DNA of 64,000 nucleotides from Prorocentrum cordatum (GCA_963575745.1 CAUYUJ010016893.1:821342-885341); one strand, 5' to 3'; positions 31,301 to 41,815 are shown, numbered from the stretch's first letter. The notes: generated by a model not told the origin, from the sequence alone. Translations and numbers: made by a program.

Positions 31301-31665
31301 CCTGGGGCCACGAAACGTGTGAGGGGTGCGTCGAAATCGGTGGCGCGGACGCATGTGGTCTCAGCCACTGGGGCCTTCGAAGGAGCTTCGTATGGGGCCA
31401 CGAGACGTTTGAGGTGTGTGCCGAAATGGATGGCGGGGACGCATGTGGTCACAGCCACTGGGGCCTTCGGTGGAGCTCCCTCTGGGGCCACGAACAATGG
31501 AAGGGGTGTGCCGAAATAGCGTAGGGCACAGGAAAGGGTGGGAGGAGGGGGAGGAGCGGGGAGGAGGAGGAGGAGGAGGAGGAGGAGGAGGAGGAGGAGG
31601 AGGAGGAACGCGGGGCGCAGTCTCTTCAAAACAAGGAGCCAACACCACAGGATGGTTGGGAATAG
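28393..31665 (+). mobile_element. Family A composite element, locus 2 (largest)
   Basis: The left border (GGAAGGGCCCAAACAGATGC ... TATCCTCTCCGGTGG) is followed by about 34 units of the 90-bp minisatellite from 28,455 to about 31,515. Representative landmarks of GAAACGTGTGAGG are at 28,561, 28,651, 28,741 and 28,831. A block of about 1.27 kb is duplicated: 28,921 matches 30,192 and 29,690 matches 30,961, both 1,271 bp apart. A (GGA)n tract (31,530-31,606) and the right border (CGCGGGGCGCAGTCTCTTCA, AAACAAGGAGCCAACACCAC, AGGATGGTTGGGAA) close it. Open frames of up to 338 codons with a 30-residue period run through it, on both strands. Confidence 0.9.
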
Positions 31666-31714
31666 GAGCGCCGGATGCCTCGGCTGACGTCCTCGCGTCG
31701 GGGAAAAAGAACGG

Positions 31715-31805
31715 CGGGCGTTTTCTGAAAACTTTCGGAGCACCGGGCCCCCTGCCAGGCTCCAGGACCGTCAAGAAAAAAGGATCCGGGACGAGAATGA
31801 AGGGG
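31715..31805 (-). repeat. Family B dispersed repeat, copy 7 (inverted)
   Basis: Reverse complement: TCATTCTCGTCCCGGATCC, TTGACGGTCCTGGAGCCTGG, CAGGGGGCCCGG. It lies just outside the right border of family A locus 2. Confidence 0.65.
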
Positions 31806-32884
31806 AACTGGGACACACAAACAAATACACACAAATGAAAATATCCACCATATATTCCTATATTTTCTGAGTTTTTGTCTTCCCCCCCACTTCCCATATT
31901 TTCGCATATTTTCCTGGGGATCGAGGATTAATTGTGTCTGTGTGTGTGTTTTCCCCTCCTGAGAAAAGCCGGTCCCTGGGAAGGGGTGCAGACCTCCGTG
32001 CGGAGCCACGCTGCGACACAAAAACGCGACGAGGAGGAGGGGAGGAGGAGGAGGAGTCCTGCGGGAGGAAGAATGAGGCCCGTCGCCACGTTCCTGGCAG
32101 AGGCTTGGTGTTGCCGGAGACCGCTGCCATGCCAGACTTAAGAAATACATGTTCCGAGCGGGCAGGAAGGCAGAAACAAGAAACAGAGAGACAGAAGCAG
32201 GGAGCGGGCGGCGACGAGGGATCTGGCAAAGATAACCGGCACACCGACCACCCGTATTTCCGCTGCCTCTCGCGACAGAAGGCGGGCAAACAGCGTAGCA
32301 ACTCACGGTGGATGGGATGGAGGAGGAGGAGGAGGAGGAGGTAAGGGTGGTAGGAGTGAAGAAGAAGAAGAGGAGGAGGAGGAGGAGGAGATAGAAAGAG
32401 GTTTCCTCGTGGAGGCAACTTGTAGAGGAAGGTGAGAAACCGTCGACAGGGAGGAGGTAATCAGAGGAGGAGATAAAGGATGAGGAGGAGGAGAGGGAGG
32501 TGAAGGATGATGACGAGTAAGAGTGGGACGATGATTCGGAGGAAGAACGGTGATGAGGAGAAGGAGACGGAGGAGGAATACGCTCCGATAGGCTTCTGAC
32601 ATGCTCCATTAGCCTGCCTGCCTGCTTTTCTTCAGCGGCTGCTACTGTTGCGCGTTGCGCTCCATGTTGTTGGGTTTCCAGTAGGGCCTTTGCCACTGCA
32701 TTTACATAAGATTACCGACTAGCCCGTGTCAGGGATACCCTGGGTCAGCCAAGGGCGGGTCGCGAACCACAGCCGGCCGCGCAGCAACCCTCAACGATGA
32801 TCAGCGGATGGAGGGGAGAAGGGGTCGGCGACCCCCTTTACGCGCGCCCCGACTACAATCTGCAGTGTGGAGCCCTGTTATGAA
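31806..32884. other. Unassigned sequence with purine tracts
   Basis: GGA-rich tracts lie at 32,033-32,060 and 32,310-32,590. No gene recognised; open frames on both strands follow the low-complexity tracts. Confidence 0.45.
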
Positions 32885-33165
32885 AGGGGCAACGATACAC
32901 ATCGGTGTAGGGGGGACTGGCATAGGGGGGGGGGGGGGCATCGACCCGGAATCGGCGAGACACTGCCGATAGATCGACGAGAGGCCCCCCGACAGCGAAT
33001 CCGCACGCTCCTGGGCGGAGTGGGGCCCCTATCGGCGATCCATGGGCGATCGGGGATCGATGCATCCCCCCTATGCCTACCCCCCATAAATCGCTGCCCC
33101 CGATTAGGGGATCGATGCATCCCCCCTATGCCTATCCCCCATATATCGTTGCCCCCGATGCTAAC
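32885..33165 (+). mobile_element. Family D foldback element, copy 2
   Basis: Left end GGGGCAACGATACACATCGG, ACTGGCATAGGGGGG, CATCGACCCGGAATCGGCGA. Right end ATCGATGCATCCCCCCTATG, CCTATCCCCCATATATCGTT, GCCCC, the inverted complement of the left end. The right terminal segment of about 55 bp is present twice in tandem (from about 33,054 and 33,110). Confidence 0.82.
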
Positions 33166-33189
33166 CCAGGGGCATCCGAAGTCGTGTTG

Positions 33190-33303
33190 TACTCACCGCT
33201 TGGATCCCCAAAGATCTGGGCTCCCTTCGCGGGCACCGGCTTTCCGCCCCGAGCCGTTCTTTGACGGCCCTGAAGACCTGAAGAGAGCTCCAGAGGTTGA
33301 GAA
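33190..33303 (+). repeat. Family B dispersed repeat, copy 8
   Basis: ACCGGCTTTCCGCCCCGAGC, CGTTCTTTGACGGCCCTGAA, GAGAGCTCCAGAGGTTGAGA. It lies directly next to family D copy 2. Confidence 0.65.
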
Positions 33304-33496
33304 TTGAGCGACGATCAAAGCCAGGTCTTACACGCGATGGCATACAGTAGGGGCTCGACCACAAGAAACCTTCCACAAGAAACCCAACCCTGAGACCCCA
33401 GGACGTCCATTGATGTCTGGTGTGCGAACGTCGCGATTTCCATCGCAAAACCATCGAAACCCAAGAAACCCAGGGCACCCTGGAGGCAAGCAGGGT

Positions 33497-33650
33497 GTTT
33501 CGTGGCGCGGGTCTCCACTGTAGCGACCTTACGCGGCGGCTTACACGGGCCGCCAGCGCGGCACGCTACATTGGAAACGAAGGCGCGTACGCGCGACCTT
33601 ACCCGGATAACTTACGCGCCGATGTCAGTGCAGAGGACCCCGTTTTTTGG
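33497..33650 (+). repeat. Dispersed repeat F, copy 2
   Basis: Matches 23,555-23,705 in order (ACCTTACGCGGCGGCTTACA, GGGCCGCC, TTACGCGCCGATGTCAGTG, GGCGTCGCTAA). Confidence 0.75.
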
Positions 33651-34104
33651 CGTCGCTAAATTGTTGCTTTTACATCTCAACAGACAAGACAGTCCATCTG
33701 TTCACGACGCGGGGAGGTCAAGGAATGTTACGGCAGGTCCGTGTCGTGCCGACTTCGGTTTTGGGCTTCGGACGCTGAGGGGGCCGCTCACCCTCGAACG
33801 ATCGGCCGTTTTCGAAGCGCCAGATCGTTCAACATCGACCGATTCTGGGTCGCCAGCAGCGGTCGACGTGGAACGCCGGCGGCGGGGCCGCCGCTGGTCG
33901 ACACGACGCGAACCTGCCGCATCCCGTAGCAGGACACACCACCGCGCGCCCGTCGCAACGCGGGGGGGAACGCGGCGCGACGGTGCCCGGCCTGGTACAC
34001 GGCGTCGGCCGCGAGGGGGTCCCTCGAGCGGGCCGTCACGACCTCCCAGTGCCGTGGGCGGCGACGGCGACCGCGGCGGAGGGGTCGTCGCCCTCCTTTT
34101 CTCC
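33651..34104. other. Unassigned sequence
   Basis: No gene recognised. TTCACGACGCGGGGAGGTCA (33,702-33,721) recurs exactly at 48,726-48,745. Confidence 0.4.
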
Positions 34105-34310
34105 ACTTCTCGTCCTCCTCCTCCTCCTCCTCCTCCTCATCCTCCTCCTGCTCATCCTCCTCCTCGCTCCTCCTCCTCCTCCTCCTCCTCCTCCTCCTCC
34201 TCCTCCTCCTCCTCCTCCTCCTCCTGATCATCCTCCTTCCCCTTCACCGCCGCTATTCCTCCTCCTTCTCCCCGCTCCTCCTCCGCCTCCTCATCCTCCT
34301 CCTCCCGAGG
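34105..34310. repeat. (CTC)n tract
   Basis: CTCCTCCTC with a nearly pure block at about 34,167-34,224. Confidence 0.9.
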
Positions 34311-34440
34311 GCTTACAGGGACCCCCAGACGAAGAAATTGCGCGTTTGGAGCTGTCTCACTGGCTGTCGTGTGTGTCATCCGCGTGCCCGTACAGATAGC
34401 ACGCACACTTCGAGATCCCAAGAACATTGTCCTGGCACTG

Positions 34441-35775
34441 CCGCCTCGCTCTCTTTTTTCCAAACCATCCTGTGGTGTTTAGTCCTTGTTTTGAAGACAC
34501 AGCGCCCCGCGTCTCACCTCACCTCACCTCCCGCGCTCCCCCCTCCTCCCCTCCCTGCCTCTGCTCTCTCGCATGCCCATTTCGGCGCACCCCTCACACG
34601 TTTCGTGGCCACATTGTGCTCTAACGAAGGCCCCGGTGGCAGGGTCCGCATGCAGTTCCGCCTCCATTTCGGCACACCCCTCACACGTTTCGTGGCCCCA
34701 TAGGGTGCTCCGCCCAAGGCCCCAGTGGCGGGGTCCGCATGCAGTTCCTCCTCCATTTCGGCGCACCCCTCACACGTTTCGTGGCCCCATAGGGTGCTCC
34801 GCCGAAGGCCCCAGTGGCAGGGTTCGCATGCAGTTCCACTCTCCCGTTTCGGCGCACCCCTCGCACGTGCCGCGGCTCCATCGGGTGCTCCGCCCAAACT
34901 CCAGCGGCAGGGTCCGCATGCAAATCCACCCCCATTTCGGCGCACCCCTCGAATGTTCCGCGGCCCCATAGGGTGCTCCACCCAAGGCCCCAGTGGCAGG
35001 GTCCGCATGCAGTTCCACCCCTCCATTTCGGCGCACTCGTCACACGTTTCGTGCCCACATAGGGTGCTCCACCCAAGGCCCCAGTGGCAGAGTCCGCAGG
35101 CAGTTCCACCGCCATTTCGGCACACCCCTCACACGTTTCGTGGCCCCATAGGGTGCTCCGCCCAAGGCCCCAGTGTCAGGGTCCGCATGCAATTCCACCT
35201 CAATTCGGCACACCCCTCACACGTTTCGTGGACCCATAGGGTGCTCCGCCGAAGGCCCCCCAGTGGTAGGGTCCGCATGCAGTTCCACCCCTCCATTTCG
35301 GCGCACCTCTCGCACGTTCCGCAGCTCCATTGGGTGCTCCACGCAAGGCCCCAGTGGCGGGGTCCGCAGGCAGTTCCACCGCCATTTCGGCAAACCCCTC
35401 ACACGTCTCGTGGCCCCATAAGGTGCTCCACCGAAGGCCCCCGTGGCAGGGTCCGTATGCAGTTCCACCTCCACTTTGGCGCACCCCTCACATGTTCCGT
35501 GGCCCCATAGAGTGTTCCACCCAGGGCCCCAGTGGCAGGGTCCGCATGCAGTTCCACCCTTCATTTCGGCGCAACCCTTCCACGTTACCCCTCACACGTT
35601 TCGTGGCCTCACATGGGGCTGCACCGACGGCTCCGGTGGCAGTGTCCGCATGGCGTACCCGTGCCAATTTTGGCACACCCGTCACACGCGTCGTAGCCCC
35701 AGAGAGAGGTTCACCGATGACGATACCCAAAACTGCGTTACACACAGCTGCACATGGTTGGGTCCTTCGCCAGGA
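34441..35775 (-). mobile_element. Family A composite element, locus 3 (inverted)
   Basis: Read on the minus strand, the left border lies at 35,775-35,715 (CTGGCGAAGGACCCAACCAT, GTGCAGCTGTG). Next come about 12 units of the 89-90 bp minisatellite (CCACGAAACGTGTGAGGGGT, GCGCCGAAATGG). The right border is at 34,515-34,441 (GACGCGGGGCGCTGTGTCTT, CAAAACAAGGACTAAACACC, ACAGGATGGTTTGG). The purine tract between array and right border is only about 45 bp here. The units differ from loci 1-2 by GCATGCGGACCCTGCCACTG in place of GCATGTGGTCACAGCCACTG, so each locus has its own variant. Confidence 0.88.
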
Positions 35776-35849
35776 TATCATATATATATATATATGTGTG
35801 TTTTCTCCCTCCCTCTCTCTCTCTCTCTCTGTTGCTCCTTTCTTTTTTA

Positions 35850-35885
<36 letters not shown>
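35776..35885. repeat. (TA)n then (CT)n microsatellites
   Basis: ATATATATATATATGTGTG (35,780-35,800) and about 70 bp of CTCTCT with a T-rich interruption. It abuts the left end of family A locus 3. Confidence 0.9.
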
Positions 35886-35887
<2 letters not shown>

Positions 35888-36680
35888 CCTTAGCAGAGCC
35901 CCGACGAGGCGTGACCTTGTCTTGCGCGATAACACCGCAGTGCAGACCTTTGTTGTGATTTGCCACTCCTGTGGACAACAGTAAGAATATCAGTAAGAAT
36001 CGCGGTAAGGAATCCTGAACCAATTTTGCAAAGGAAGCGCGGTCGCTCCTACAGCACGGGCGACAACCCAAAGACTCGAAGAAGTCAGCGCCTCGTCTCA
36101 GCCGCCCGATACCAGCCGCCCAGCTTCCCAACGGGGAGACAAGAGCTGCCGAGAGCGATCACGGGCCAGAGAGTGACGAGGACACCGCGGAAACTAGAGC
36201 CAGGGTATCGGGAGAGGTCTGGTCGACGGACCCCTTGCCTTCCCCATTCAGCTGTGATGGTCATCCTCCTCCTCGCCATCCTGCTACCTCCCGTTCCTCG
36301 ACTCTTTCTCCTTGTCCTCCCGCCGTCTCCTCCTTCTCCTCCTCCACCATCCCTCTGCCGTCCTTTTGCGGAAAAAAAGAAAGCAGCCCCACCTTTTTGG
36401 TAAGGCGGACAGACGCTTCGCCTGAAACTTCCCCAGCGCTTATGGCCCAACGGTCCGTGCGAGCGCACCGGACCATCCCAGAGGAGAGCGGCCGCACGAG
36501 AATCTTCGAGGCTCGAAAAACCGGCAGCTACCAAGGTGGAGGACGGGCCGTTTTCTGACTGCGGCTATCGCCCCAGCACCGCGCCCGCTCTCTTCGAAGA
36601 TCCCAGCTGTGAGTAAAGCTGGGGGCCTGCCCTGTCCTCAAGAGTGGGGCTCCGGCTGCACAAGACCCCGAGATTGTATA
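35886..36680. other. Unassigned sequence
   Basis: A plus-strand frame at 35,960-36,403 is open for 147 codons but has no recognisable domain. A CCTCCT-rich patch lies at 36,263-36,355. Confidence 0.4.
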
Positions 36681-36860
36681 CTCCAGATTTCGTAATAAAA
36701 GGGAGGGGGTCTGGACCCTCCAAGACAAGCCATTTCGGACCCCCCCCGTGGGAGAACCCTCCCAAACATCGTCCCCAGACCCCCCCCAGGCCCTCCAAGA
36801 TGGCCTGGAAGAGACCCCCCCCGAACTGAGACCCCCCTCCCTTTATTGCGAAATCTGGAG
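36681..36860. mobile_element. TA-flanked foldback MITE, single copy
   Basis: Terminal inverted repeats of about 35 bp: CTCCAGATTTCGTAATAAAA, GGGAGGGGGTCT at the left, and AGACCCCCCTCCCTTTATTG, CGAAATCTGGAG at the right. TA lies on each side (36,679-36,680 and 36,861-36,862). It is 180 bp long with C-rich internal sequence. No transposase. The TA target suggests Tc1/mariner-type mobilisation, but the ends differ from family E. Confidence 0.88.
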
Positions 36861-36862
36861 TA

Positions 36863-38090
36863 ACCCCGCTGATGCGCACTCCCGGCACAAGCGGTGCAGG
36901 GCGCTCTTCGTCTCAAAAAGCGAGGCTCTCGCCAGCATGGCAGGCCCATGGAGCACACGTCTTCCCAAGAAGGAACGGCTGCAGGAGCTTGCGCGGATGG
37001 GCCCTGGGACTCCGGGCAGGGCTTACTCGTCCTCCTCGCCGCTCCTCGTCCTCCTCGTCCTCCTCGTCCTCCTCGTCTTCCCCCCGCCGCTCCTCGTCCT
37101 CCTCGTCCTCCTCCCCCTCGTCCTACCATTTGGGGGGGAGGTGGGGACGGCGAACCAGCAGGGTAGGCAGACCAACCCCCACGCGTAGTGGAGCCCAGGG
37201 CGAACCTGGGCTCCCCTACGCATGGGGAGTTGAGAACTAAGCACCCTGCCCCGAGGAGAGAGCCGAACAATCCTGGCGCCTCACGGAGGCCTACTCCTGC
37301 TTGCGAAGAGGGGCTTTATCCAGGCCCACCTCCTGGGGAGATGGACATTCTATCCATATCCGTCACCTGCCGAGGTCCCGGGTATCGCTTCCCCCAAGCG
37401 GTGGTCATGGATAAACCGCTAAAGGCGCAGTCGCGCACGCCAGCCGGCCAGAGCACAGCCGCGAACGAAGAGGAACAGGTTGAGGAGGAAAACTCAAAAC
37501 ATGTATATATGTGTTAGACATAAGCGCAGTTACTGGTGTCGTGTCCTTGATTTCGGGCTCCTTCTTCTCTTCTCCTCCTTCTCCTCCTTCTCCTCCTTCT
37601 CCTCCTCTTCCTCCTCACCCCTTCCCCTTCCTCTCCTCACCCTCATCGCACGTGCACGCAACCAGGCAATCCGCAACCAAAAGAGAGGAGGAGGAGGACT
37701 GAAGCCTAGACAAAACAAACTCGCGCGAGAGCTGTGTTCGTCGATTTCGGACCCCGGCCGTGCAGCGGAGCGAAGGGAAGCAGTGGCCTGGCAAAGAGAG
37801 AGCAAGAGAGAGCAAGAGAGAGAGAGGGAGTCAGAGAGCCAGAGAGCAGCAAAAGGAAAGAAGGCAGAGAGAGAGAATGACAGAGACAGAAAGCATGTCG
37901 GGCATCATTGCAAAACTTCAGAAAGCCTTCGCTGGAGGGTGCGCGCGGCAATCAAACTTCAACGAAAGAGCCACCAAGACCACTGGGCAGGCAACCATTA
38001 AAAGCAAAGTGCACAACTGGAGCAGGAGAGGGCAACCTACATGCATTGGCTGGTAGACCAACAGACGGGGCCCAGTCTGCCTGCACGTCC
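36863..38090. other. Unassigned sequence with small repeats
   Basis: Contains CTCGTCCTC triplets (37,025-37,125), a hairpin (37,163-37,222: CCCCACGCGTAGTGGAGCCC ... GGGCTCCCCTACGCATGGGG), a CCTTCT tract (37,563-37,625) and GA-rich words (37,793-37,880). No gene recognised. Confidence 0.45.
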
Positions 38091-38094
38091 CCAG

Positions 38095-38575
38095 ACAAAC
38101 CTAAACCGCGCCAAAACACCACTCCTGGCACCTCAACACCGCGAACCAACGTAATCGCTACGTCCCGACAAAATCCCAAACAGTCCCAGATCATGATTCC
38201 TGGTTCTCCCACCAGACGGCTCCTGGAAAATGCTGCGAATGTTTGAGCCGAATGCGCGCGGCACTGAAGCGATAGCCACATTCTGAAGAAGGAGCCGCCC
38301 TCCGCCAGGGATGCTGCTGCAGCGGCGCGAAGGCGAGAGCCACACCTTGAAAGCCGCTTGTCCTCCGTGCTTGAACATGCGGCAAATTCGAAAGACGAAC
38401 ACGCGCGGCGCTGCAGCGGCAACCACAGTTTGAAAACCACTCGCCCTCCATCCGTCAAACGGATGCAACTTTCCAGCTCCAGGATCATAAGCAGTGAAGA
38501 GGTATCAGGCAAGACGCCCGGCCCGCCCTACCAGCACGTGTGGGTGCGCAGCAGGGAGGAGTGATTCAGAAGGAG
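38095..38575 (-). mobile_element. Family C composite element, locus 3 (inverted)
   Basis: On the minus strand the left border (CTCCCTGCTGCGCACCC, GTAGGGCGGGCCGGGCGTCT, TGCCTGATACCTCTTCACTG) leads into about four degenerate 80-90 bp units (GACGGATGGAGGGCGAGTGG, TTTTCAAACTGTGG, GCCGCGCGTGTTCGTC). A second module follows (GTAGCGATTACGTTGGTTCG, CGGTGTTGAGGTGCCAGG), matching locus 1. Confidence 0.75.
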
Positions 38576-38665
38576 AAAGATAGAGGAGGAGAAAGAGGAG
38601 AAGAAGAAGGGAGGAGGGAGAGGAGGATGGAGGAGGGAGGACGAGGACGAGGAGGAGACTCTCCC
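38576..38665. repeat. Purine-rich GGA tract
   Basis: GAGGAGAAAGAGGAG-type words beside the left border of family C locus 3. Confidence 0.8.
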
Positions 38666-38699
38666 TCTGGGGAGGGGGGAGGGAGAGGCTGCCGATCCA

Positions 38700-39590
38700 C
38701 CGACGACAGGGGGATCCCTGCTAGGGAGGACGAGGCCCGCCATGAACGGGCCGTGTATGTGAGTGGCCCCATCACCACCCCAGAGTCTATCCCAAGGCAC
38801 ACTTGTCGTAGATGTCGCTGGCACCACGAGGTAGAGGAAACCGCCGTACCCCTGGTGCAGGAAGCCCTTAGCACGACGAAACACAGGGCGTCAGCCCGCA
38901 CGAAGAACACCGAGTAGCCGGCCCGTAATGCCCTCTGGATCGTTCACCGCGCCGCCATCTCTGCGTCCAGGATCTGCTTCTCCACCAGCATACCCTCCCA
39001 CTGCTTGGTGCTGGAAGGGTGCGATATCTCACGAACGTCTCGAGCAGCCACTCGGATCCGCTCGCCGTCTGGGAACATGTCCAGCAAGAGGTCCGCGTCG
39101 TCGATGACCGAAGAGACCGCTCAGACACGGCCAATGTACTCCGCTTCCGTGACCACAACGCAGCGCCCCTCGAACAATTCCAGCGGCCAGCTTGACCGAT
39201 GACACGGATCCCATAAAGAAAGCCATTGCTCATCGTCGTCATCGTTGTCGGACCCCAAGGGAATCTCACGCAAGATCCGCGGCGGCTGAACCAGATGAAT
39301 TTCCGCCACGACCTCGTCCAGAAGCTGTTCAAGCACACGGTGAACTGCACCTCCACGGCCGTCCAGCAGGTGGAGGTTAACGGCACGAACAAAATCTAGG
39401 AGGACGCTTTCGAAGCCAGTTCCCCACAGGTGCACTGGCAGGTGATCGGCATGACCCTCATCATCACGAAGCGGCCCAGGACAGGGACCAAGATTCTCAC
39501 CCACCAGTCCCCGCAGCAAGCAAGCTACACAGAAATAGATGAACGTCTTCTCCGTGTCCTGCGTGAATCCACGCATGAGCTTCACGGAAA
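38700..39590 (-). pseudogene. Gene-like region of unknown function, two in-frame TGA
   Basis: One minus-strand frame runs from about 39,590 to 38,700 and is interrupted only by TGA at 39,121-39,123 and 38,944-38,946. It reads EQLLDEVVAEIHLVQPPRIL, then ELFEGRCVVVTEAEYIGRV, then (after the first TGA) AVSSVIDDADLLLDMFPDGE and VAARDVREISHPSSTKQWEG, then (after the second) IQRALRAGYSVFFVRADALC. Composition is protein-like throughout. Both stops would be Arg codons if CGA changed to TGA. The plus strand at 39,250-39,690 also gives a plausible chain (FRHDLVQKLFKHTVNC), so the strand is not certain for the right half. No family recognised. Confidence 0.45.
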
Positions 39591-39689
39591 AGGAGCGTCA
39601 GTACCTGATGAAGGCCCGTTCCACGAAGTTGCTCAGGAAGGTACCTTCTTCTCCAGGAAGATTCGCAGCTCAAGGGAACGAGGAGGAGG

Positions 39690-39985
39690 AGGACGAGGAG
39701 GAGAAGGAGGAGGAGGAGAAAGAGGAGGGGGAGAAGGAGGAGGAGGAGGAGGAGGAGGAGGAGGAGGAGGGGAGGGGAAGGAGGAGGAGGAGGAGGAGGA
39801 AGAGGAGGAGGAGGAGAGGAGGAGGGAGGAGGAGGAGGAGGAGGAGGAGGGGAGGGGGAGGAGGAGGAGGAGGGGGAGGGGGAGGGGGAGGAGGAGGAGG
39901 AGGAGGGGGAGGGGGAGGCGGAGGAGGAGGAGGAGAAGAAGGAGGAGGAGGAGGAGGAGGAGAAGTGGGGAGTAGGGAGGAGGGA
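39690..39985. repeat. (GGA)n tract, about 290 bp
   Basis: GAGGAGGAGG with GGGGGA variants, the longest purine tract in the window. Poly-Glu, Arg/Arg or Gly frames follow from it. Confidence 0.93.
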
Positions 39986-39989
39986 GGGA

Positions 39990-40547
39990 GGGAGGGGAGG
40001 GGGAATGGAGCACCCGAAACGTTTGTGTTCGTGCCGTTTCTCTTCTTCGAGTATGGCCGAGAAGAGGCTGCCTCTCGAGGGTGGCCGGGAGGGGTCGGCC
40101 TGCGGCGGACCGGTCAATCTCTTTGCAGCCCCTGTGGCTCTGACTCCCCGCCTGCACTTAGACTTCGGATGCTGCCAGGAAGTGTCCCCAGAATTCCCGG
40201 GGAGGCCCAACTTGCCTCCTGAGCGCCCTTCATGAAGCCCAGAGGCCCCCAGGGGCTCCAAGGTGGCGCGAGAGGCAAGCTGCTGACACCTTGGGTCAAG
40301 ACCACTTCCAGCAACACCTGGACCTTCTACCTGCCCGACCCGCCCCCCCTCTTCCCGCCTCCACACTGGAAGGCGACATCCGAACCCTGCCCCGGGCACC
40401 AACCATCGATTCTCCTGAGTCGATGGGGGGGGGTCGGGTTCGGAATTCGCCACATGTTCAACGAATTCCAAACACTACCACCGCCACCCGTCGGGTTGCC
40501 CGAATCGTTGATCGGCGAGGGTAACTAGGGTTCGGATATCGTCGCCG
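39990..40547. other. Unassigned sequence
   Basis: No gene or repeat recognised. Confidence 0.4.
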
Positions 40548-40556
40548 ACACACTCA

Positions 40557-40601
<45 letters not shown>

Positions 40602-40728
40602 GCGCACGCACGCACGCACGCATGCACGCACGCACGCACGCACGCACAAACAAACAAACAGACACACACACACACACATAGACAAACACGCACACACAGG
40701 TAGACACACACACACACACACACTTTGG
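40548..40728. repeat. (CA)n / (CGCA)n compound microsatellite
   Basis: CACACA (40,557-40,598), GCACGCAC (to 40,647), CAAACAAACA, then CACACA again to 40,723. Confidence 0.93.
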
Positions 40729-41185
40729 CGCGTCGCGGGCTGGGCACGCCTCAAGCCGTCCGCATGTCACATGCAGGCGCGTTCGCGCCGGCAAAGAAAG
40801 GATGTGATTCGGCCAGGCCCTCACGCGGCAGTGGCGGGGCCAGACAGGCAGCGGGCCAGGGGCAGGGCACACCCCTTGTCGAGCGCTGCAGCCCGGGCCA
40901 AACCATGCCGCAGGGAGTCCAGAAGTCCCGCGGGCGCGCGCGCGCCGACAAGGTAAGAAAGCGGGGCGGGGCAGGTCACAGCAGGAACTGTGGAAACCCT
41001 GAGCCCCCACACAAATGCACGCCCTGTCCCTGCTAACCCGCGCGCGTGCCGTGCGCATTACGAACCCACCCCCATCGAGAGGGGCAGAGGCCAATGCTGC
41101 ACGATGCAGCGCCGTACCGCCCAGGCCGAAGCATCAACCCAAAGGTGCAGACAATTGGCTCGCACAAGTGTCTGAGGAGCAGCGA
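40729..41185. other. Unassigned sequence
   Basis: No gene or repeat recognised. Confidence 0.4.
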
Positions 41186-41400
41186 TCGTGGGGGGACCCG
41201 CATAAGGGGGGACGCATCGATCTGGCATCGGCGATACATCGCCGAGAGATCGGCGGTGGGCCCCCGATAGTGAGCCCGCACCTTCCTGGGCAGGCTGGGA
41301 CCATCGGGCCCCTCTCGGCGATGAATGGGCGACAGGGGGTCGATGCGTTCCCCGCTATGCCCATCCCCCCCCTCTCGTTGCCCCTGAGTGTCTCAACACC
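41180..41400 (+). mobile_element. Family D foldback element, copy 3
   Basis: Left end AGCAGCGATCGTGGGGGGAC, CGCATAAGGGGGGACGCATC, then ATCGGCGATACATCGCCGAG. Right end GGTCGATGCGTTCCCCGCTA, TGCCCATCCCCCCC, TCGTTGCCCCTGA, roughly complementary to the left. Confidence 0.75.
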
Positions 41401-41487
41401 CCGAGCCCGCACCCTCCCCAAGAAGCTGCGCCCTGCCTCTGCTCCCGCCGCCCGCCCGCCTTCCGCCGGCGGGCTTGCCTGGTTCGG

Positions 41488-41815
41488 GGGCCACATGCGA
41501 GCCCTACCCCCTTCCCCCCACGATTTCTGAGGGGGAGGGGGGGGGTCACTTCGCTCGGGAGCTCCCGAGCGACGTGAACCCGACCCTCCCCCTCAGAACT
41601 CGTGGTGGGTACTTTGGCGGCGCGCACAAGGGGGTGGGGGGAGGGGGGAGGGCCTCCTAGAAGCAGGCTGCTTCTTAGAAGGCGCCGGCCTTACATCTGT
41701 AGAGAAGGCCCGCGCCTTCTAAGAAGCAGGGGTGCTTCTAAGAAGCCCTCCCCCCTCCCCCCACCCTCCTCTGCGCGTGGCTGAGTACGGGCAGGGTTCG
41801 CATGTGGCCCCCTTT
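41488..41815. mobile_element. Foldback element with GCGAACCCT ends, copy 2, with extra hairpins
   Basis: Left end GGGGCCACATGCGAGCCCTA; right end CAGGGTTCGCATGTGGCCCC. Internal hairpin 1: TGAGGGGGAGGGGGGG pairs with GACCCTCCCCCTCA around CTCGGGAGCTCCCGAG. Hairpin 2 (41,667-41,735): CTGCTTCTTAGAAGGCG pairs with CGCCTTCTAAGAAGCAG. Longer than the 27,599 copy because of the added second hairpin. Confidence 0.75.
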
